A program made the position numbers and the translations under genes. A DNA stretch of 10,543 nt, taken from positions 1 through 10,543 of the forward strand of contig JAFLUJ010000350.1 of the NCBI GenBank assembly GCA_022511485.1. The letters are read 5' to 3'. The notes below the pieces were generated by a model. It saw nothing but the letters and a program-made list of their open reading frames with translations, did no database searches and was not told the origin of the DNA. The DNA is from Oscillospiraceae bacterium. GTDB taxonomy: Bacteria; Bacillota; Clostridia; Oscillospirales; Ruminococcaceae. Below are positions 5,600-10,543 of the stretch, piece by piece; positions within the stretch are counted from its first letter, which is position 1, and each line of letters opens with the position of its first letter.

Positions 5600-6370
5600 T
5601 TATGCAATTATACGGACAGCATTTTCGCCGGTCTGAAAAGGATACCCGACACTGCTGCCAATGTCTCTGCGCTTTCCCTTGGCTCTGAGTATCTTTCCGT
5701 CATTATTTTTTATATACTGCCTGACATACAGATTATCATATGTTTGTTCCTTTCCATACTCATACCAGACAAACAAAACTTTTGAAGCATCGCCAATAAT
5801 CAGCTGATTTTTCTCGTTTATAATTTCCACGGGGTCAGTAATGTACAGAGTTTCGCCTTTATCAAAATGTATGACAATTTCTGTACTGCTCCATTTGACT
5901 GATTCAATGGTATGGACAATATCATATGGTCTCCCGAACCATTCGCCCCAGAGCTGTATACTGCCTTTTTCTATCAGAAGCTCCTCTGCAAAACGTTCTC
6001 CCATACAACGTCTGCCTTCTTCAATAAATGTCTTGGCTTTGTGAGGAAAATAACTGCAATGCAGTGACCTGACTTTCATTTCCGAAAACAGCGTATCCGG
6101 ATGGCAAAGCTCGCAGACAGTTTTTTTATATTCATCCATAACTATATATGCCAGCACTTTTCCACGGCTTTCAACAGACCAAACGGAATCGGACATCTGC
6201 GGAAGATATTTCTCCACCTTTTTTAAAGCGTCCGAAAGCATATCTTTTTTATGCATATCCAGAAATTCTGTATTTGGCGCAGTAACATCATCACCCATGC
6301 ATACGCTGTCACGAGTCACTTTTATTTGTCCGTCAGACACCGATTTTTTTGATGCATTATTAAAAAACAT
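5600..6370 (-). CDS. Unknown two-part protein (256 aa)
   Basis: I cannot name this protein. Two parts can be distinguished. Residues ~15-85 contain D-S-V-C24-M-G-D-D28-V-T-A-P32 and Y-L-P-Q-M ... W-S-V, a pattern I recall from uncharacterised clostridial proteins. Residues ~130-256 contain G-E-W144-F-G-R-P-Y-D150 followed by beta-rich sequence (I-V-I-H-F-D-K-G-E-T-L-Y-I-T-D-P), also seen in uncharacterised Firmicutes proteins. Between them lies C86-E-L-C89-H, with further cysteines at 105 and 122, possibly a metal site. There is no signal peptide or membrane segment, so it is likely cytoplasmic. The ATG at 6370 is chosen because GGGGAGAGG ends 4 nt upstream; an ATG nine codons earlier would overlap that site. 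It lies between a Nudix gene and another unknown gene, gaps 20 and 44 bp. Confidence 0.85.
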   Translation of the reverse strand: MFFNNASKKSVSDGQIKVTRDSVCMGDDVTAPNTEFLDMHKKDMLSDALKKVEKYLPQMSDSVWSVESRGKVLAYIVMDEYKKTVCELCHPDTLFSEMKVRSLHCSYFPHKAKTFIEEGRRCMGERFAEELLIEKGSIQLWGEWFGRPYDIVHTIESVKWSSTEIVIHFDKGETLYITDPVEIINEKNQLIIGDASKVLFVWYEYGKEQTYDNLYVRQYIKNNDGKILRAKGKRRDIGSSVGYPFQTGENAVRIIA

Positions 6371-6414
6371 TTTACCTCTCCCCGAAACAAAATGCAACAG
6401 ATCAGTTTATGTAT

Positions 6415-6816
6415 TTAAGCTCTGACAAAACCATCCTGCCATAAACATTTCCCTGTTTTATACGTGTCGATACACCATTCCTGACGATCAATTTCTTTTT
6501 GGATATCAGCAAGTGAATTCTGAGCATCGTCCGGACTGGCATACAGCTCGCTTTCCCATATATCAGAGCTGTTCATATTATCGTCCACGTTCCAGCCCCA
6601 TATCATACTGACCGTATCCAGCCTATCCGCTTCGCCAATGACCTTCTTTGCCTTGATCTCATATCCGCAATTATGATCCCTGAATCCGGGGACATCATTT
6701 AAATATCTCTTTGCAATGCTCTCGGCTTCGTTATAAAATTCAAATATCCCGATGAAAAATTCCTCGCGATAATTATCAATAACATCATAAAAGGTTAATG
6801 TGTATAGAGTTATCAT
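6415..6816 (-). CDS. Unknown acidic small protein (133 aa)
   Basis: No family is recognised with certainty. It is a compact, acidic, tryptophan-rich protein: Y-D-V-I-D-N-Y-R-E-E-F-F-I-G (10-23), G-F-R-D (44-47), W-G-W-N-V-D-D (73-79), then a probable helix N-S-L-A-D-I-Q-K-E-I-D-R and the end E-W-C115-I-D ... C124-L-W-Q-D-G-F-V-R-A. Similar arrangements occur in unnamed clostridial proteins, as far as I recall. No signal peptide or membrane segment, so it is likely cytoplasmic. AGAGGG lies 8 nt before the ATG. It starts 18 bp after the radical SAM gene, which is transcribed just before it, so it is a candidate partner or substrate of that enzyme. That link is inference only. Confidence 0.85.
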   Translation of the reverse strand: MITLYTLTFYDVIDNYREEFFIGIFEFYNEAESIAKRYLNDVPGFRDHNCGYEIKAKKVIGEADRLDTVSMIWGWNVDDNMNSSDIWESELYASPDDAQNSLADIQKEIDRQEWCIDTYKTGKCLWQDGFVRA

Positions 6817-6834
6817 TTCAACAGCCCTCTTTTT

Positions 6835-7593
6835 TCAGTCGGGAGTATACTTATCCAATATTTTAAGAATATCCGTCCTGTAAACATTGCCGCCAAGGAC
6901 ATCTCCATTCGGCGAAACACTCACTGTCCGGATGTCCAGAGGGTCTTCCTCATAGGGATTTTCATGTAAAATATCAGGATCAAAATACTCTCCTAAATAT
7001 TTGAGAGCGTTTCCGCTTGGGAAGATCACATTTCCCTCCGATATTTCAATTCCCATAGACTGAAACTCAGAAAGTATCTCCCGCGTTCTGTTGTTATAGG
7101 GATTATCAGCATCCGTGCTTACAAGCCATGCAGGATGTACCCGAAGTCTGGGAATACCAGCTTCCATGACCGCCCCTGCAAATTCCTTTACCTGCTCAAT
7201 TGGGATAGTCTCCTGATGGAAAGCGTCCACAGACAGTAAAACATCGTTCACTCCATTATGGACGATCCCCTGCGCCACAGACTGTATTTTTTCAGTATCA
7301 CGACTGAAAAATCCATTTGTTATGATCTGCCGTTTTGGGATGCCCATATCCCGCGCCGCTGCATGGATAATATATACCGTCTCCGGATACAGCAAAGGCT
7401 CTCCGCCAAAGGTCATAAGGGAGTTAATATCATAGCTTTCTGCTATCTTACGGACGATTTCCGCCGCCTTGTTTCCGTTGATATTGTCACCGGAGGAAAT
7501 ATGGTCTCCCTCCGAGCAATGCTTGCACCGTCCTGAACAGGCATATGTAATTACAAATTCTATCCGGTTTATATTTTTAGTATATGGATTCAT
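6835..7593 (-). CDS. Radical SAM enzyme (252 aa)
   Basis: A cytoplasmic enzyme that would use one [4Fe-4S] cluster and S-adenosylmethionine to make a 5'-deoxyadenosyl radical. The cluster motif is C19-S-G-R-C23-K-H-C26 (CX3CX2C), the SAM-binding G-G-E-P at 63-66, with I-T-N-G and L-L-S-V-D-A-F-H at later barrel strands. The C-terminus V-S-P-N-G-D-V ... G-N-V-Y-x-T-D-I-L-K-I-L (about 226-246) looks like the start of a SPASM/twitch-type region, but L-G-G stands where cysteines are expected. The three cluster cysteines are the only cysteines in the protein, so no auxiliary cluster is likely. The substrate is unknown. The gene lies between a YhfC-type membrane protease gene and two unknown genes, spaced 22 and 18 bp. 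The ribosome site is moderate (GGACGGTG), its GGTG 7 nt upstream of the ATG. Confidence 0.92.
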   Translation of the reverse strand: MNPYTKNINRIEFVITYACSGRCKHCSEGDHISSGDNINGNKAAEIVRKIAESYDINSLMTFGGEPLLYPETVYIIHAAARDMGIPKRQIITNGFFSRDTEKIQSVAQGIVHNGVNDVLLSVDAFHQETIPIEQVKEFAGAVMEAGIPRLRVHPAWLVSTDADNPYNNRTREILSEFQSMGIEISEGNVIFPSGNALKYLGEYFDPDILHENPYEEDPLDIRTVSVSPNGDVLGGNVYRTDILKILDKYTPD

Positions 7594-7615
7594 TTATTTC
7601 ACCGTCCTGATCGTT

Positions 7616-8245
7616 TTAATATTCTCTGAAGCTGCGATACACCAGGTACGCAAACCAGCTCAGTATAACAACATACAGCGTATATATAAACATTAATTCC
7701 CCTACAGTGATATTATCCAATAAATAAAATGCCGGAATGATGTCAATAAAAGTGTGCAGACCAATTGCAGCAGCGAGAAGCTTTTTGTTATTATAATTTG
7801 CAGCTGCGAAAACAAATACTGACATCGCCGCGGAAAATGCAATCCCCGTTGCAAAATCAGCACAGCTGAGCAGACTGTCAATAATGTCGGTTTTAAAAAA
7901 ACTTTGAGTAAGTATTATTTCAATTGCACCATGACCTATGCCATAGGAAATACAGTCGTCCCGACGGTCATAAAGGGGCATGACATAGAGAAATACAAGG
8001 TATCGTCCTGCTTCCTCGAACACTCCGGACAGCAGCGCCGAGAGGATGTAAAACATCCATGGGTCTCCCCTGACACTTTCGTTCAATATTGCTAAGCGCG
8101 CAAGTCCCCGCAGTGTGGAAATGCACATATACGAGAGTATTCCGATAATAAGAGGAAATGTCCTTGCAGAAGCCTTTTGCTTCCACACCATCCACGCCGC
8201 AGCAGGGACAATGTACGCAATTATAATGTAAAATACCGTATCCAT
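7616..8245 (-). CDS. YhfC-type intramembrane protease-like protein (209 aa)
   Basis: A polytopic cytoplasmic-membrane protein with about six to seven hydrophobic segments (near 3-21, 30-53, 64-92, 99-116, 125-149, 155-175, 181-203). The conserved polar residues match the YhfC family, related to PrsW/CPBP glutamic-type intramembrane proteases: F-E77-E78-A-G-R81, G-I-G-H105-G-A-I-E109, and L-H164-T-F-I-D168-I-I-P-A. These glutamates and histidines would form the active site within the membrane. The length is somewhat short for the family, but all signature motifs are present. The ribosome site is weak (GGTG, 5 nt before the ATG). It lies between a Nudix gene and the radical SAM gene, gaps 29 and 22 bp. 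Family assignment is good; activity and substrate are not known. Confidence 0.85.
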   Translation of the reverse strand: MDTVFYIIIAYIVPAAAWMVWKQKASARTFPLIIGILSYMCISTLRGLARLAILNESVRGDPWMFYILSALLSGVFEEAGRYLVFLYVMPLYDRRDDCISYGIGHGAIEIILTQSFFKTDIIDSLLSCADFATGIAFSAAMSVFVFAAANYNNKKLLAAAIGLHTFIDIIPAFYLLDNITVGELMFIYTLYVVILSWFAYLVYRSFREY

Positions 8246-8274
8246 TTTTTCACCATATAATATTAGAAGCGGTC

Positions 8275-8769
8275 TTAAAACTCACCGATCCCGGTAAACA
8301 CTACTCCGGACGCTGCGGAAGCGCCCACGTACAGCACATCTGTGTCCTTACCTGTTTCTGCATAATGCTTTACTACATAGTGAGCGCTGAACGGCATCTC
8401 AGGAGGAGCTTCCAGTAATTCATCAAGGGAAAACCATTTCAGATCCCCCTCATTGCTGGTGATTGCTTTTTCACTGTCCACCAAGTCAGCAAAGAAATAA
8501 TAATTCTGACGTATCTCCCCATTTTTAAGCCGGAGAGTAATATACCGCAGGGACAGATCATGTATATCATTTTCTGTGAGCCCCGTTTCCTCATACAATT
8601 CCCGCAGGACGCAAGCCTTTGCGTCGTTAAGCTCGTCCTTTTCAAAATGTCCCCCTGCGGTCGCAATATAGGAATCATCTATCACACTTGAACCCACACG
8701 ATACAGAAGCAGAAGCTTGTCCCCGCTCCGCAGATACAGGCTTGTCATGTTTCTGAGCTTTCCGTCCAT
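8275..8769 (-). CDS. Nudix hydrolase (164 aa)
   Basis: A second Nudix pyrophosphohydrolase, of a different subfamily from the one at 5121. The box reads G40-H-F-E-K-D-E46 ... R56-E57-L-Y-E60-E61-T-G63-L64, two residues longer than the classical spacing between the first glutamate and the R-E pair; the catalytic R-E-x2-E-E is intact. T-A-G-G-H-F-E in place of the usual P-G-G is also seen in this subgroup. The tail after ~140 (V-L-Y-V-G-A-S-A-A-S-G-V-V-F) is not part of the core fold. GGAGG sits 7 nt upstream of the ATG at 8769. The gene starts 21 bp after the nucleotidyltransferase stop and is probably co-transcribed with it. Confidence 0.92.
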   Translation of the reverse strand: MDGKLRNMTSLYLRSGDKLLLLYRVGSSVIDDSYIATAGGHFEKDELNDAKACVLRELYEETGLTENDIHDLSLRYITLRLKNGEIRQNYYFFADLVDSEKAITSNEGDLKWFSLDELLEAPPEMPFSAHYVVKHYAETGKDTDVLYVGASAASGVVFTGIGEF

Positions 8770-8790
8770 ATAACTTCCTCCAGTATAACT

Positions 8791-9864
8791 TTACAAATCA
8801 GCTTTTACAAAATCCTCGAAGCTGTCAAAACGCTTGATCTTACCGCCGCCGTCCAGAACCATCTGCACATAATCCGTTTCTATTTCCTTTGCTCTGTCAG
8901 CCAGACGGATTAGCTCGGTGTGAGAATATGCATCCAGCAAATTATATTTTTTTCCGCCGCACTCCATGGCGTCATCCAGTTCATTCTGTAAACACACCGC
9001 GGACAAAAATGCCAGAGCGTAATTACCGTTTTCACAGCAGACATATATTTTATTGAAGGTGGAGCTTATCTCCTCATACAATCCCGCCAGCCATTGAAAA
9101 TCCGGCTGGACATTTTCTCTGACCGATTTCTTTAATTCTGCTTCCCTGATTTTCATATCAAGACCAGTATAGTCCGCCGTTATTTTTAATAGTCCATAGC
9201 AATGTTCTTTGCATGAAGCATTATCCGAAGACTGAATGACCCGGATATATTTGTCTGTAAATTCCTTTGGTATATCCGGAAATTTGGTTTGCAGATCTTC
9301 AAGCTGTTTTTTCAGTCCGAAATGGAAATAATCGTGATTATAGAGAGCAACTATGTCCGCAAGGGTCATGATGATATATCCTGCAAATTTTCTGACAGCC
9401 GCAATATCTGTATGTACTGTCATTTTGGAATAAAGGTCACAGGCAAAGGAGAATTTTTCCCCAATAATAGTTCTGATATAATCCGCATCCTTCAGATTGT
9501 TCTGCATTTTTATTTGCAGCTGACGGAATCTTTCCAGGTCCTCATCTGAATTACAGTATATGATCTTTACATCACCGACACAGGGAAGCAGAACTTCCTT
9601 TAATGCGGCGATATTTTCTACCCTGTCCCATGACATGGGAAATATATCATAACCGACACCGCCTATAATGAAGTCAACAGCGATTTCATAGCCTCTCTCT
9701 GTTTTCGGAATATAATAGCAGTCCACATCGGACATGGCATTTGCCGTCCCGTTGACATATGAACCGTAGATCAAAACCATGCTTATATCATCGGGATACT
9801 TTGTTTTAACTTTATCCTCTATCCATCTGACAAGCTTGTCGTTAATGTGATTTTCGTTTTTCAT
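8791..9864 (-). CDS. Nucleotidyltransferase-domain protein (357 aa)
   Basis: The N-terminal ~100 residues form a Pol-beta-type nucleotidyltransferase domain, which would transfer an NMP from NTP to a small molecule or protein. The catalytic motif is G34-S35-Y-V-N-G39 ... S45-D46-V-D48, and a third acidic residue (D73, in G-Y-D-I-F-P) is in place. The remaining ~250 residues are helical and resemble the partner domain of aminoglycoside-type nucleotidyltransferases in general shape only; I recognise no named resistance gene. No signal peptide, so it is cytoplasmic. Its AAGGAG ribosome site, 8 nt before the ATG at 9864, is among the best in the leftward run. It follows a GNAT gene by 33 bp. Antibiotic modification, nucleotide signalling and protein nucleotidylation all remain possible. 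Confidence 0.88.
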   Translation of the reverse strand: MKNENHINDKLVRWIEDKVKTKYPDDISMVLIYGSYVNGTANAMSDVDCYYIPKTERGYEIAVDFIIGGVGYDIFPMSWDRVENIAALKEVLLPCVGDVKIIYCNSDEDLERFRQLQIKMQNNLKDADYIRTIIGEKFSFACDLYSKMTVHTDIAAVRKFAGYIIMTLADIVALYNHDYFHFGLKKQLEDLQTKFPDIPKEFTDKYIRVIQSSDNASCKEHCYGLLKITADYTGLDMKIREAELKKSVRENVQPDFQWLAGLYEEISSTFNKIYVCCENGNYALAFLSAVCLQNELDDAMECGGKKYNLLDAYSHTELIRLADRAKEIETDYVQMVLDGGGKIKRFDSFEDFVKADL

Positions 9865-9897
9865 TGTTTGTACTCCTTTTTATATCAGCCGCTTACG

Positions 9898-10305
9898 TCA
9901 AAACCACTTGCTTGGTATAGTCAAAAAGCAGTCCTTGTTTATTGTAAATCCAATCTTTTTATAAAAGCTGACTGCCTCATCTGTCTGTACCAACCATTCT
10001 GAATCAGGACAGGCTTCCATACATTTTTGAACCAATTCTTTTCCGATTCCATGATGCTGATACTCCGGCAGAACTGCCAGATCATATATGACAGACCGGA
10101 ACACTAAATCGCTGAGAACTCTTACACACCCGACCAGTTTATTGTTATCCCACGCTGAAAATACGAATGTGGAATTAATAAAGCCTTTGTTAAAATTTTT
10201 CAGCATATCCTGTGTCATATGTCCGTCCGACCAGCCAACTGCTAAAAATAGTTCATACAAATCCTGACAAGGTAAATCTTTTCGGGTTTCATATGTTATA
10301 TTCAT
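9898..10305 (-). CDS. GNAT-family N-acetyltransferase (135 aa)
   Basis: A compact single-domain acetyltransferase. From the ATG at 10305: L-Y-E-L-F-L-A-V-G-W (about 17-25) is typical of a subgroup of small clostridial GNATs. The strand pair V-F-S-A-W-D-N-N-K-L-V-G (48-59) and V-I-Y-D-L-A-V follow, then the acetyl-CoA loop Q83-H-H-G86-I-G88 and the end V-S-F-Y-K-K-I-G-F. The first loop position is Q rather than R, which is allowed. Two ATGs two codons apart (10311 and 10305) are possible: TAGG lies 6 nt before 10305 but abuts 10311, so 10305 is preferred. The substrate is unknown. It lies between the unknown partial gene (36 bp) and the nucleotidyltransferase gene (33 bp). Confidence 0.9.
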   Translation of the reverse strand: MNITYETRKDLPCQDLYELFLAVGWSDGHMTQDMLKNFNKGFINSTFVFSAWDNNKLVGCVRVLSDLVFRSVIYDLAVLPEYQHHGIGKELVQKCMEACPDSEWLVQTDEAVSFYKKIGFTINKDCFLTIPSKWF

Positions 10306-10341
10306 TTGCATCCTACCTTTGCAAATCAGAAATTTTTCATT

Positions 10342-10543
10342 TTAATCAGTAAAGTCAATATCATACCTTGTCCCATGTGAAAGCAATACTCCATCCGTTA
10401 ATTTAATACAAAGAATACAAGTATTTTCATCGCTAAAATCATTATGCCCATTATCGATCCAGTCAGAAAAGATCAATCGCAATTTATTTGCAATTTCTTT
10501 ATTTTCATATTTTCCGAAATACCCTAAATTGATTCCTTTTCCA
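10342..10543 (-). CDS. C-terminal fragment of an unknown protein (5' end outside window)
   Basis: The leftward frame is open from the right edge to TAA at 10342-10344, giving 66 residues: it begins G-K-G-I-N-L-G-Y-F-G-K-Y-E and ends S-H-G-T-R-Y-D-I-D-F-T-D. A middle stretch has I-F-S-D-W-I-D-N-G-H-N-D and C-I-L-C-I-K-L. The codon use and even hydrophobic pattern look like a real globular protein, and the stop lies 36 bp before the next gene, in line with the tight spacing of the run. I do not recognise the family. It is the first visible gene of the leftward series in transcription order. Confidence 0.7.
   Translation of the reverse strand, partial: GKGINLGYFGKYENKEIANKLRLIFSDWIDNGHNDFSDENTCILCIKLTDGVLLSHGTRYDIDFTD

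Noticed and set aside
6078..6145. CxxCH (heme c-like) motif in the 256-aa unknown protein
   Set aside because: The protein has no signal peptide or membrane anchor, and cytochrome c heme attachment happens outside the cytoplasm; a single CxxCH is likely chance or a metal site.
6835..7593. Prokaryotic viperin (antiviral radical SAM), considered because nucleotide kinases can be encoded near viperins
   Set aside because: The cluster loop is C-S-G-R-C-K-H-C rather than the viperin-like C-N-x-x-C-x-F-C pattern, and the tail looks SPASM-like; the kinase-like gene is five genes away in the run.
8791..9864. MNT/HEPN toxin-antitoxin fusion
   Set aside because: The nucleotidyltransferase motif is present, but no R-x4-6-H HEPN motif was seen in the helical C-terminal part and no separate HEPN gene is adjacent.
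4574..10543. Integron or gene-cassette array
   Set aside because: No attC-like recurring inverted repeats were found between the genes, the spacers differ in sequence, and no integrase is visible.

Overview
The window looks like chromosomal DNA of a mid-GC Gram-positive gut or rumen anaerobe, most likely a Ruminococcus-like member of the Oscillospiraceae/Ruminococcaceae. This rests on Shine-Dalgarno sites of the GGAGG type, the style of the ValRS and DUF815 proteins, and chains of small GNAT, Nudix and nucleotidyltransferase genes that are common in Clostridia. The genus is an inference from protein style. No rRNA, tRNA, transposase, integrase, phage gene or CRISPR array was seen.

Layout. 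(1) Positions 1-3714 read rightward. They hold the 3' end of valS with its own terminator, a GNAT acetyltransferase, a 666-bp gene-free stretch, then a second GNAT and a DUF815 AAA+ ATPase that share one promoter. The gene-free stretch holds a short perfect palindrome, two long purine-arm hairpins that look like diverged copies of one repeat, G-quadruplex-prone tracts on both strands, and the GNAT/DUF815 promoter just before 2054. (2) A 14-bp-stem terminator at about 3721-3759 sits between the convergent DUF815 and tetR genes and probably serves both. (3) A TetR-type regulator (3817-4455, leftward) has an essentially consensus promoter: UP element, TTGACA, 17-bp spacer, TATAAT. (4) From 4574 to the right edge, ten genes in a row read leftward with gaps of about 7-45 bp and no visible terminator. 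In transcription order (right to left) they are: a partial unknown protein, GNAT, nucleotidyltransferase, Nudix, YhfC-type intramembrane protease, radical SAM enzyme, two unknown proteins, Nudix, and a P-loop kinase.

How they may work together. The left part is housekeeping (valS) followed by ordinary accessory genes. The leftward run is probably one transcription unit, or a few nested ones, whose promoter lies beyond the window. It groups enzymes acting on nucleotides or other small molecules (two Nudix hydrolases, nucleotidyltransferase, kinase, GNAT) with a radical SAM enzyme, an intramembrane protease and three proteins I cannot name. This could be a real pathway, a stress/detoxification set, or a collection of independently useful genes; the sequence alone does not decide. 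The radical SAM/unknown/unknown/protease block is the part most likely to hold undescribed biology.
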